Notes: generated from the sequence alone by a model not told the origin. DNA of 13,089 nt from Candidatus Absconditabacterales bacterium (GCA_938010495.1 CALLUT010000118.1:1-13089), one strand, 5' to 3'. Counted from the stretch's first letter, positions 1-7,507 are shown. Numbers and translations are program-made.

Positions 1-71
1 TATGCTATAGCAATAAGTATAAAAAATATAACGATAACACTTGCTACTGGCTCATTATGAAGTATTTCCAT
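1..71 (-). CDS. possible N-terminus of a membrane protein (partial)
   Basis: Reading the minus strand from an ATG at 71 gives an open frame to the window edge (23 codons). The sequence begins MEILHNEPVASV and continues into a strongly hydrophobic stretch rich in Ile, Val, Phe and Ala, which looks like a transmembrane helix starting near residue 9. No function can be named from so little. The plus strand is also open from 1 to a TAA at 154-156 if TGA is sense, but it gives a low-complexity Ile/Ser/Val string typical of an antisense shadow. The plus-strand promoter-like sequence at 149-176 fits a divergent intergenic region here. The call rests on the hydrophobic pattern alone. Confidence 0.35.
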   Translation of the reverse strand, partial: MEILHNEPVASVIVIFFILIAIA

Positions 72-148
72 ATCTTGTATAGTGAGTATAAAAACTATAG
101 TTATAGTAATTGAACATAGAGTGATTGCAATTGAAGTATTAATACTAA

Positions 149-176
149 TTGACTAATAATTATAAATATATATAGT
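149..176 (+). promoter_or_regulatory. promoter of the 183-1202 gene
   Basis: TTGACT (149-154), a 16-base spacer and TATAGT (171-176) resemble a sigma-70 promoter. The -10 box ends only six bases before the ATG at 183, so transcription would start at or next to the start codon, and no Shine-Dalgarno sequence is present. A 12-base perfect palindrome (AGTATTAATACT, 135-146) lies just upstream. It could be an operator, but in such AT-rich DNA it may be chance. Confidence 0.4.
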
Positions 177-182
177 ATTGTT

Positions 183-1202
183 ATGAAAAATAGATTACCT
201 GCACCAATAAATCAAGAACATATAAATATGATAAGACAAAGACTTCCTTTAATTGAAGGGAACTCTATTCCTACTAAAAATGATAATATCACTACAGCTT
301 TGCGATGAGTATTGCATCCATGATATAATGAGAATGAAAGCACCTCATTGATATTTGATTTTATCTCAAGTGTTCAGAAATTAAGAAATACAGTTGAATG
401 TTATGATTTTTTTGATCGAGATTTAAGGATTTTTCAATGCACTATAAATTCATGAACTTGATGAAAATCTGCTGAATATTTTTTTCTTGATTACTTAATG
501 AGAAACAATCATCAAAATTGATCATATAAATTGAATCATATGAAATGAGCTCATATGATTGATCATATTATTAAGGCTGATTTTCTTTCTACGATTGACT
601 ATACATATAAATGATATACAATACCACATATAATCTGAACCCAATTAAATTATAAATCTAAGACTTATTTTCATCCAAAACCTTCATCTTGAATTGAATG
701 AAAGGAGAGAGATGTCTTTCAATGAATCACTAGAGGACAAAGATTGCTAGAAACAATGCCTGAGAGTCAACGCCCTCAAATTCCGTGTTTTGTTAGACTA
801 AATTCAACCCTTCTCTTTGAAGAGAATGATGATACACGTAATTGAATTTTTTCTAAAGCAATAGATGATCGATGATCACATTGATATCATTGATGATGAC
901 CAAGTGAGCATATGCCTAAAAAATATCAAGAACAATTAAGAGATATGAGTTATTTTTACCAAAAATGATGTGTTTCATTCATCCGTTTTATATATAGTCT
1001 GTATGGTAAACATCAAGAAAATGTAGAACAAAAGACTTATACCGAACATCAAAACTCATTAAGAATAAATACATATGATCCGGAAATGAGAAGGTCAGTA
1101 TATGAATTTTTTCGTAAATCCGATAAAAAATCTTTTATGAAAATAACGTTTCGCATAACTGATGATATGCATCATTTTTTTTCTTCTCTAAAATTGAAAT
1201 AA
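183..1202 (+). CDS. hypothetical protein, 339 aa, possible nuclease-like fold
   Basis: I do not recognise this protein. It begins MKNRLPAPINQEH and ends at TAA with TGA read as Gly throughout. It has no signal peptide or membrane segment, is rich in His, Asn, Phe and Tyr, and is probably cytoplasmic. A glycine-rich turn (SGTGGKSAEYFF, residues 90-101) is followed by a helix-like stretch. Then IDHIIKADF (126-134) leads through two strand-like segments to HIIGTQLNYK (149-158). An acidic residue before a strand, followed by a Q-x-x-x-K element with a Glu in a preceding helix, is weakly reminiscent of PD-(D/E)XK nucleases, but this is inference only. The GTGGKS turn is not a proper Walker A motif. 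The promoter-like box lies directly against the ATG. The 3' end overlaps the convergent phosphatase gene by 15 bases. The coding assignment is sound; the function is unknown. Confidence 0.75.
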
Positions 1203-2033
1203 CTCACAAATCTCATCCATACCTCAAACCTTATCATCTATCAATATATCAAAAGCATCTTTAAAAGATTCTTTTTTAACATCGTTTCAATTGGTAAATC
1301 AAATGTTTAAGAGGTTGCCACGATCGAAGTAGTTTATTACCATCATAGAATCTGTATAGCTATCTCAAAATTGAAGTGCGTATTTTTTTTCTGGAATACC
1401 ATATGATTGATAATCAACATCACATTTTGTATAGCATGTTACTAGTGGTTCGCTATATCAAACAGCAACTCATTCGCTGTCTGTTTTAAATTCATTAGCC
1501 ACTATAGTTAAATGTTTATGAGTAAGATCTATTCACCACTTTTCAAATACATACTTGATTACGTTTGTTACTCATGCTGATATAATAAGTACATCGTATC
1601 ATAATTTAAGAAGTTGATCTATTAGATTTATAGATCATGTTCTGGCAGTAAATTTCTCGTGATCACAGAAATTAATTTGTGTATTTGTTTTTATTCATAC
1701 TTCCATAGTTTCAATCCGTCGATAACTCATTTGTTCGTGTTTGAATATATCGTAGTCTTGTTCTTGAATTTTTTTAATAACAGCTGATGGTAAAGTGAGT
1801 CATTTCTTCTTGAGTTGATCATGCATTTGTTCATACGATGATGATACATAAATACAAATCATCCAATCATTTAATATATCGAGTTCTCATGATACGTCAG
1901 CATCATGAATTGGAGAAAAACTGCTCCATCATTTCGTAGTCAATGTTTCATCAAAATCAAAAACTCGTAAACAGTTTTCTGGTGACATATGTTGTTTTAT
2001 TTTTTTCAAATGTTCTAGATTGATTATTTTCAT
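1188..2033 (-). CDS. HAD-superfamily phosphatase, pyrimidine 5'-nucleotidase (UMPH-1) type
   Basis: This 281-residue protein has all the HAD motifs in order. VFDFDETLT (residues 24-32) carries the nucleophile Asp26 and general acid Asp28. LIISAG (149-154) is motif II with Ser152. Lys203 in YTKCD fits motif III. FGDSYTDSM (222-230) is the motif IV metal site with Asp224 and Asp228; its Gly is a TGA codon. The SAG motif followed by a VIKYVFEKWGI helix, then VANEF and a Gly-containing strand before the motif III Lys, follows the plan of the UMPH-1 (cytosolic pyrimidine 5'-nucleotidase III) family. That family hydrolyses pyrimidine nucleoside 5'-monophosphates. HAD membership is firm; substrate is inferred. 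An alternative is another C1-capped HAD such as a phosphoserine-phosphatase relative. There is no signal peptide, so it should be cytoplasmic. It ends in TAG and overlaps the convergent 183-1202 gene by 15 bases. Confidence 0.8.
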
Positions 2034-2039
2034 AGTTTA

Positions 2040-2067
2040 ATTATAGTAATTAACAATTTATTTACAA
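2040..2067 (-). promoter_or_regulatory. promoter of the HAD phosphatase gene
   Basis: On the minus strand, TTGTAA (2062-2067), a 16-base spacer and a consensus TATAAT (2040-2045) precede the ATG at 2033 by six bases. As with the 183 gene, this predicts a leaderless transcript. The site shares the 47-base intergenic region with the divergent mltG start, for which only a poor candidate (TTAACA 2050-2055, GATATA 2072-2077) can be seen. Confidence 0.5.
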
Positions 2068-2080
2068 ATTTGATATAGGA

Positions 2081-3145
2081 ATGACACGTTTTCTTCGCCC
2101 ATGACGATTAATTATTTACGCTCTAATTATTCGATTTTTGTTTTGAAAATTATGATGATCAACGATAGATTATAATAATACAATTACTATCAAAGAATGA
2201 CAATCTCTCTCACAAACCTCATTATATGAGGACTTATGATTTATGGAAAGATATTCATTAAAGGGCTTCTTGAAAGATAACGATGATGATGTGAAAAAAA
2301 TTCAACCATGATCATATGTGTTTTCTTGATCATATGCTCATGAAGACTTGCTACAAGTATTCCTAGATTGACCTGTACAAACATATAATAATATTACTAT
2401 TCTTGAATGATGGAGTAGTTATGATATTGACGTACATTTAAGCGACAAATGATTAACTGAACCTTGAGAGTATCGTTCGTTTATTTCGGACCAAACAATT
2501 ATAGGTCGTTATTGAGAAAGATACGAATTTATTTGAGAAGCTATCAAAGAAAAATGATCTCTACCGTCATTAGAATGATATCTTTATCCAAGCACATTTT
2601 TTGTAGATCCTGATCTTGATGTTATAGACCAATTGGTATATCTACAACTTCAAGAATTTAAGAAAAATATTTGGGAACCATTCTGAGATAAAGTACTTGA
2701 TCTCAATGCTTATTTACAATCTCAATGATATTGATTTACTTTGTCGACATATTGAGCAGTAACACTAGCTTCAGTTATTGAAAAAGAAGAGCGTGTTCCA
2801 GCAAATAGAATAGAAATAGCTTCTGTATTCTACAATAGATTAAATGATTGAATGAGAATTGATGCTGATATTACATTATGTTATTGATTAAAAATGACAC
2901 ACAAAGAATGTACTCCAAGAGTCATTTGAAATAATGTTCATGATTGATCTAATTCATATAACACAAGAGCGGTATGATGACTACCACCAACACCTATTGC
3001 TGGAGTAACAAAAAGTTCTGTAGAAGCATTAGTCTTGGCAAAAAAATCAAGCAATTATTTCTATCTTCACGATAGTACAGGAAATATCCATGTTGCAAAA
3101 AACCTATTAGAACATAATCAGAATAAGAGTAAATATATAGACTAA
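2081..3145 (+). CDS. mltG: endolytic murein transglycosylase MltG (YceG-like)
   Basis: MltG cleaves nascent glycan strands at the outer face of the cytoplasmic membrane and so sets peptidoglycan strand length. The 354-residue product matches the usual family length of about 340. A short N-terminus with an RLIIYALIIRFLF membrane anchor (residues 9-21) is followed by a LysM-like segment (TITIKEGQSLSQ, 34-45). The YceG domain contains LEGYLYPSTFF (164-174), the catalytic-region motif SVIEKEE (231-237; Glu234 or its neighbour being the expected catalytic acid), FYNRL (250-254) and DADITLCYG (261-269). Further on are AVGGLPPTPI (297-306) and the C-terminal HVAKNLLEHN signature (337-346). Both Gly of GGLPPTP are TGA codons. 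ATG 2081 is the only start after the in-frame TAA at 2051 that keeps the membrane anchor; only TAGGA abuts it as a ribosome-binding candidate. It is divergent from the HAD gene. Confidence 0.93.
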
Positions 3146-3162
3146 CAAAATCTTGTTGATAG

Positions 3163-3190
3163 TTGATTTTGAAAACGAAACTCCTATAGT
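3163..3190 (+). promoter_or_regulatory. possible promoter of the 3233-5711 gene pair
   Basis: TTGATT (3163-3168), a 16-base spacer and TATAGT (3185-3190) lie in the 87-base gap after mltG and would give a leader of about 35 bases before the ATG at 3233. No terminator hairpin is visible between mltG and this site, so read-through from mltG is also possible. Confidence 0.35.
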
Positions 3191-3232
3191 GAATGGTATC
3201 AGGTAATTTTACGCTTAAAAACGAAGATACTT

Positions 3233-3715
3233 ATGCCAATAACACGTCGTTTAAGAGGAAATATTATTGCAGTATGATTGGCATTTTTGTTATCTATTGC
3301 AGTGTATTCTTGAGTTACAAATTACACAAATCTTGCAACAGATATTAGAGGTGCTACGTGAGTAGATGCCACTATTTTAACGGATCTTGTTGTGAAAGTA
3401 GAAGAATCTAACCTTGTGATTACTACCTGAAAAGATATTCCAGAAGTAGAAACTATTAGTATACTTTTTGTCTATGACTGAGAATCAGTTAATCGGTCAA
3501 ATGATTGAGTTCAATCATCGTATGATCGTGCCGTTTCTGAAGGAGAAAAATGAGAGGCAACAGTTGTAGTTACTCTATGATGAAAAACACTTCCTAAATG
3601 ATCTGAAGTAATGAAAGCAAGTATAGTTTGATCACCATATGATATAGTCCCAGCTGATGTCGTAGCAACATTTACGGATTGATCAACATCTACTCTAGCG
3701 CTTACATTACCATAA
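3233..3715 (+). CDS. small membrane-anchored exported protein, 160 aa
   Basis: I do not recognise the family. A basic N-terminus (MPITRRLRGN) precedes one hydrophobic helix (residues 11-26), so the rest should lie outside the membrane. The exported part (about residues 35-160) is rich in Val, Thr, Asp and Ser and alternates strand-like segments such as LVVKVEE, ISILFVYDG, ATVVVTLGG and STLALTLP, which suggests a single beta-sandwich domain. There is no type IV pilin prepilin motif and no sorting signal. A weak GAAG lies seven bases before the ATG. The gene ends in TAA 34 bases before the large Cys-repeat surface protein. The two are probably co-transcribed and may act together at the cell surface, but this is inference from position only. 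Confidence 0.7.
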
Positions 3716-3749
3716 TATATACCTTTATTTGTTGGATTACACAAAAATA

Positions 3750-5711
3750 ATGTTCAAGAAAATTATAGTATGATGCCTTTGAATCTTAGGGCTAGCAACA
3801 TCTATTCCTGCACTTGCTTCAACAGTATGATTTGAAATCACTGTAGAGCCAAACCCAATAAAAGTTTCTGAATTCGCTGATGTTACAATAAAAGCAATTG
3901 ATGATAATGGGAATGTAGATACATGAGCAACAGATATAGATATATGGATTGAAGTAGAATGATTTGAATATACTGATCCAGATGTAGTTATTCCATGATG
4001 AGGGATATGATTTTTTGAAGCATCTGACCAATGAGTAAAAATATTTTCAAAATGACTCACAGTTAAAAAACCATGAACATATAAATTAACAGTAGTTGAT
4101 GTATATGACGATAATATAAAATGAGAAGCTGAACTTCAAGTATTAGCTGATTCATCATGACCTGCACAATGAACACTTTCTGTTGTTACACCAGAGAAAA
4201 ATTCAATTTTGACTTCAGATGTACTTAATATTTTGTGAGCAACATCATTTCCAAATACTCCGTTGGTAGTGTTGATTGATTGAATTGAAGTGCAAGAATG
4301 ACTCTCTGATCAAAAATGAGATTTCACGCTTATAGCAACCTGATTAGAGCCTTGATTACATACTCTAGAAGTAAATGCCTTGGATCTTGATAGTCAAATA
4401 GTGGCTAGTTCATGACCTATCCCTTTTGATTATCAAGCAGATGATTGAGACCTTTTACTTGACGTAGAAGTTACTCCTTCGGCTGTAATTCAAATAAGAG
4501 AAGAAGTTACATTTGTTATAAAAACTGCTGAACGTGTAACTGCTGCACTTATTGCAGTGGGTGAATGAGCTACAATGGTCCCTACGACTATGACGTCTCC
4601 ATGAGTATTTGAAAAACAAATGACATTTGATACTCCATGAACATATCCTGTTGATGTAACATTACAAGTATGAGCTACACCTACGGTATTTGAAGATGTA
4701 GAGGCACTTGTTGTAAAAGATGAAGTAAGAAAAATTATAACTCTAGATCATACTGATGATATTGAAAAAAGTAGATCAGATTTGGTTTGGACATATGAAT
4801 GAAAAATTGATTACTTTAAAGTGAGATATGGGACAAACAAAAATAATCTTAGATTGTCATTAACTACATCAAAAGCAGAATGAACACTAATTCTTGCAGA
4901 TCCTACTAAAGAGTATTATGCACAAGTGTTCCCAGTTGATGAAAATTGAATAATAAACGGTGAACCATCAGATATTATCAAAATATGACCATTAGAAGAA
5001 GCAGCGCCAATATGTGGGAATGGTATAGTTGAATGAGGAGAAGAGTGTGATGATTGAAATATTGTTTCGAATGATTGATGTAATGCTCTTTGTACAATTG
5101 AAGCTCCAAAACCAGTATGTGGTAACTGAAGGATAGAAGAGTGAGAAGAATGTGATGACTGAAATATCCTTAATAATGATTGATGTAATGCTATTTGTAA
5201 AGTACAAGCTGTACAAATATGTGGTAACTGAGTTGTGGAAACATGAGAATCATGCGATGACTGAAATATCTTAAATAACGATGGATGTACATCAACATGT
5301 ACGATAGAAGAAAAACAAGCTCCAGCAGGACCTCAAACTTGTTATACTGACTGAATTACATTGACGACGAAAAAAGTAAATGATAAATATTACATTACTT
5401 GGGCTGATGTTCCATTAGCACGTGAATATATTGTTTATAGAGCTGATCAAGCAGTATGAGCATTATCTCAAATGCGTGTGATTGCTAGAACAAATGAAAC
5501 AATGTTCGAGTATCCATTTGACCCAAATGCGGAAGCTGATAAATGGGCTTGGTATGCTGTAGAAGCAGTATGTGAAGAAACACAAGAACAAAAACAAGTA
5601 TGAGATATGACAAAAGTGAAAGTATGACCAGAGCACACAATTGTATTTATGATACTCCTTTCTATTATCTGATTCTGATGAGCAAGAATCATTAGAGGAT
5701 TAAGAGGATAA
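3750..5711 (+). CDS. surface protein with three DUF4215-type Cys-rich repeats and C-terminal membrane anchor
   Basis: This is a 653-residue exported protein. The N-terminus MFKKIIVGCLGILGLATSIPALA is a typical signal peptide ending in an ALA cleavage site near residue 23. Beta-sandwich regions follow: about 27-130, 140-225 (bacterial Ig-like), 230-325 and 330-415 (fibronectin III-like). Three tandem 27-residue repeats then occupy residues 422-448, 457-483 and 491-517. Each follows the plan C-G-N-G, E-x-C-D-D-G-N, N-D-G-C, then C, and matches the Myxococcus-type cysteine-rich repeat (TIGR02232/DUF4215). A second fibronectin III-like domain spans about 523-605. A final hydrophobic helix (VFMILLSIIGFGG) with an Arg-rich tail ends the protein; there is no LPXTG. 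This layout suggests a membrane-tethered surface protein, perhaps for attachment or sensing of a host cell. Function is unknown. No clear Shine-Dalgarno precedes the ATG. Confidence 0.85.
5013..5300 (+). repeat. three in-frame 81-base cysteine-rich repeat units
   Basis: Units at 5013-5093, 5118-5198 and 5220-5300 each encode one 27-residue CGNG...ECDDGN...NDGC...C repeat, separated by linkers of 8 and 7 codons. Units 2 and 3 share long identical stretches around the CDDGNIL segment, so they look like the more recent duplication. In unit 3 the Gly of NDGC is GGA, whereas units 1 and 2 use TGA at the same place. Confidence 0.85.
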
Positions 5712-5726
5712 TAAGAATGCAACTAT

Positions 5727-5757
5727 AAAAGGCCATCATTGTGTGGTCTTTTTTTTA
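5727..5757 (+). terminator. rho-independent terminator after the Cys-repeat surface gene
   Basis: AAGGCCA pairs with TGGTCTT (one G-U pair) around a short loop and is followed by a run of eight T. It lies 16 bases after the TAA of the 3750-5711 gene. Confidence 0.8.
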
Positions 5758-5785
5758 TTAAAAAAACAACTGACTGTATCAGTTG
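5757..5785 (-). terminator. rho-independent terminator of tRNA-Leu
   Basis: On the minus strand a perfect seven-base-pair stem, CAACTGA and TCAGTTG (5767-5785), is followed by seven T. It lies ten bases past the tRNA CCA end and abuts the plus-strand terminator, so the two transcripts converge on adjacent hairpins. Confidence 0.8.
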
Positions 5786-5795
5786 TATATTAGGT

Positions 5796-5882
5796 TGGTG
5801 CCCGGAGGGGGAATCGAACCCCCACTCACTTACATGAACCGGATTTTGAATCCGGCGCGTCTACCAGTTCCGCCATCTGGGC
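5796..5882 (-). tRNA. tRNA-Leu (anticodon CAA)
   Basis: The 87-base minus-strand sequence folds as a class II tRNA. The acceptor stem GCCCAGA pairs with TCCGGGC, and A is the discriminator with an encoded CCA. The D arm carries the GGTAGACGC motif. The anticodon stem CCGGA/TCCGG encloses loop TTCAAAA with anticodon CAA (5846-5848 on the plus strand). There is a four-base-pair long variable arm, and the T arm is GGGGG-TTCGATT-CCCCC. It reads UUG leucine codons. One acceptor pair is a mismatch (A5 opposite C68), which is unusual; the rest pairs normally. Confidence 0.96.
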
Positions 5883-5888
5883 ATTTTA

Positions 5889-5917
5889 TCAATATGTTTG
5901 AGAGCGTTACTACTCAA
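5889..5917 (-). promoter_or_regulatory. promoter of tRNA-Leu
   Basis: Minus-strand TTGAGT (5912-5917), a 17-base spacer and TATTGA (5889-5894) end six bases before the first tRNA base, so the transcript would start at or very near the mature 5' end. The -35 region, TTGAGTAGT, is the same nine bases found in the divergent ssb promoter. Confidence 0.45.
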
Positions 5918-6000
5918 TCGATGTTGACATAATGTAATAAAAAACCTTTTAAAAGCAATTGATTTTTTTTCTTGGTTGATTATCGTCAGTGGTACAGCTC

Positions 6001-6029
6001 TTGAGTAGTTGCTTTATTATTATTTTATA
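6001..6029 (+). promoter_or_regulatory. promoter of ssb
   Basis: TTGAGT (6001-6006), a 17-base spacer and TTTATA (6024-6029) end five bases before the ATG at 6035, predicting a leaderless or nearly leaderless mRNA. The intervening AGAAG could act as a weak Shine-Dalgarno only if transcription starts further upstream. Confidence 0.45.
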
Positions 6030-6034
6030 AGAAG

Positions 6035-6445
6035 ATGGATTTGAACAAATTTATGGGTATTGGAAGATCAACAACTGATGTTGAAATCAAGAAGATTGAG
6101 TCGACAGGTAACTCAGTAGTAAACTTTACTTTAGCGACAAACAGAAGGTATAAAAACAAGGATGCACAGATGGTTGAAGAATCTGAATATCATAGATGTG
6201 TAGCTTATGGTAATGCTGCAGATATTATTGGTACATATGTTACTAAAGGTAAAAGAATGTATATTGAAGGTAGATTAAGAACAAGAAAATGGGAAGATAC
6301 AACTGGTAATGCTAGATATACAACTGAAATAGTTGTTGATAATTTTATTTTCCTTGATTCAAAAGGGTCATCTAACGCAGCTCCATCTGGAGATGCTTCC
6401 GCTGCACCGTCTGCTGTAGAAGATGAAGAAGATCTTCCTTTCTAA
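6035..6445 (+). CDS. ssb: single-stranded DNA-binding protein
   Basis: SSB coats single-stranded DNA during replication, repair and recombination. The 136-residue product has one OB fold (about residues 1-108) with the family segments NFTLATNRR (30-38), EYHRCVAYGNAADI (51-64) and KGKRMYIEGRLRTRKWED (71-88). A short low-complexity Ser/Ala/Pro linker leads to the acidic tip EDEEDLPF. This tip is the conserved protein-interaction tail that recruits partners in SSB proteins. The gene stands alone between its own promoter and terminator. All ten Gly codons are GGN (mostly GGT) and none is TGA, unlike every other gene here, so it is the one gene that reads correctly even with the standard code. High expression may explain this bias. 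Confidence 0.97.
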   Translation: MDLNKFMGIGRSTTDVEIKKIESTGNSVVNFTLATNRRYKNKDAQMVEESEYHRCVAYGNAADIIGTYVTKGKRMYIEGRLRTRKWEDTTGNARYTTEIVVDNFIFLDSKGSSNAAPSGDASAAPSAVEDEEDLPF

Positions 6446-6470
6446 GGAATACACTTCAGTTATATGTAAT

Positions 6471-6523
6471 AAAAAGAGGTTCTGATTTGATAGCTTGTGT
6501 TGCTATTAGACAGAACCTTTTTA
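6471..6523 (+). terminator. terminator of ssb (two-part hairpin)
   Basis: An outer stem, AAAGAGGTTCTG with CAGAACCTTTTT, encloses an inner stem, ATAGC with GCTAT, and is followed by a T-rich tail. It starts 25 bases after the ssb TAA. The outer stem is perfectly paired over AGGTTCTG. The A-rich and T-rich ends make it potentially bidirectional. Confidence 0.85.
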
Positions 6524-6561
6524 TAGTATAGACAACTCGCATTTTACAATTGCAAAAATTT

Positions 6562-7170
6562 ATGTCTTGAAGTACGCTTAAAACTAAATTAAAAATAGTA
6601 GCACTTGACGCATTTGACCTCCTGTCATTTCTTGTGTTTGTTACATGAGTAGTTCTCTTTATTAGATTCTTCATTTTCAACCCATACACAGTAGTTGGGA
6701 AGAGTATGGAACCTACTTTTTCACAAAGTGATTTTATCGTAGTAGATAAAATTACTCCAAAGTTAGGAAAACTAAAAAGGTCAGATATTATAGTATTTGT
6801 TCCACAAGGAAAAGATCTCCCATTCATTAAAAGAATTGTTTGAGTCCCTTGAGATACTGTGAAAATCCATAAATGATGAGTCTATATTTGTGAAAACATA
6901 GATGCTGATCCGTTAGAGGACTGTGAACATCTAGAAGAATATTATCTTCCGGATGATAGAGAGACTTCAGTATCAATGTGTAAGAAAGATGTCTTTGAAG
7001 TGCAAGAATGATGATATTTTGTATTATGAGATAATAGAGATCATAGTACTGATTCTCGTTGTTGTTTTGGTTTATGATGTATTGATTGATGAAATTATCT
7101 TGTCTATGAAAAAGATATGATAGGTAAAGTAGCAGTGAGAATATATCCTAATTTAGAACCTTACTGGTAA
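6562..7170 (+). CDS. lepB: signal peptidase I
   Basis: This 202-residue type I signal peptidase removes signal peptides from exported proteins on the outer face of the membrane. A single transmembrane helix (about residues 17-39) is followed by VGKSMEPT (45-52) with catalytic Ser48. Then come PFIKRIVGVPGD (87-98) with the general base Lys90, and GDNRDHSTDSR (156-166), the conserved box that shapes the active site. Gly93, Gly97 and Gly156 in these motifs are TGA codons, and four Cys (positions 110, 121, 167, 168, with Cys140 nearby) lie in the exported insert. ATG 6562 gives the expected short cytoplasmic N-terminus; no Shine-Dalgarno is visible and no good promoter was found after the ssb terminator. 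Its likely substrates include the signal-peptide proteins at 3750 and 10756. The next gene starts four bases after its TAA, so the two form an operon. Confidence 0.96.
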
Positions 7171-7174
7171 ACCC

Positions 7175-7507
7175 ATGCAAGCAATTGATATCCCAGTAGA
7201 TGTGTATTCAAGTCCAACAGAGTTTGTGATTGTGATGCCTTTATGATGAGTAAATAAATCATCGGTTTCTTTGAAATTAGAAAACACAAGACTTACTATA
7301 TCATGATTAAGAGAAGCTCCTGTATTGAAGAGTTCTTTAGTGCCACAAAAAGAAACGTGCTTTCGATGACCATTTCAAAAAGCTGTTGAACTACCAGCCA
7401 ACAGCTATTTCAATAATATTCATAGTGAGTTAAGTAAGGATAATATCCTTACAGTTATTGTTCCAAAAGTTTTTGTTCCAGAAGAATTAGTTGTTACCAT
7501 AAAGTAG
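7175..7507 (+). CDS. small heat-shock protein (Hsp20/alpha-crystallin family)
   Basis: This 110-residue protein is a minimal alpha-crystallin domain. It begins DIPVDVYSSPTEFVIVMPLGG (residues 5-25), the family's opening strand pattern with the usual 'DxxExxxxxxPG' spacing. It continues through VSLKLENTRLTISG (31-44), FRGPFQKAVELPANSY (63-78) and LSKDNILTVIVPK (86-98), which corresponds to the classical 'G-x-L' strand. sHSPs are ATP-independent holdases that form oligomers. The N-terminal arm is nearly absent and the protein is short for the family (usually 140-160). The canonical A-x-x-x-n-G-v-L motif is degraded (KDNIL), so it is a divergent member. All four Gly are TGA codons. It is translationally adjacent to lepB, ends in TAG and overlaps the convergent M23 gene by 21 bases. 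Confidence 0.75.

Noticed and set aside
1..156. Plus-strand frame open to TAA at 154-156 as the end of an upstream gene
   Set aside because: The product is a low-complexity Ile/Val/Ser string and the region carries promoter-like sequence. The minus-strand reading with a transmembrane start is more natural, though still weak.
5013..5300. Regularly spaced repeats resembling a CRISPR array
   Set aside because: The units are in-frame coding repeats of a Cys-rich protein domain with diverged sequence and tiny linkers.
3511..5722. Several minus-strand open frames (3511-3744, 3737-4060, 3819-4031, 4992-5216, 5468-5722)
   Set aside because: They are antisense to the two surface-protein genes, have no family resemblance, and arise because sense-strand TCA/TGA-rich codons leave the other strand open under the standard code.
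6456..6827. Minus-strand open frame of 123 codons
   Set aside because: It runs through the ssb terminator and antisense to lepB, whose catalytic motifs are clear on the plus strand.
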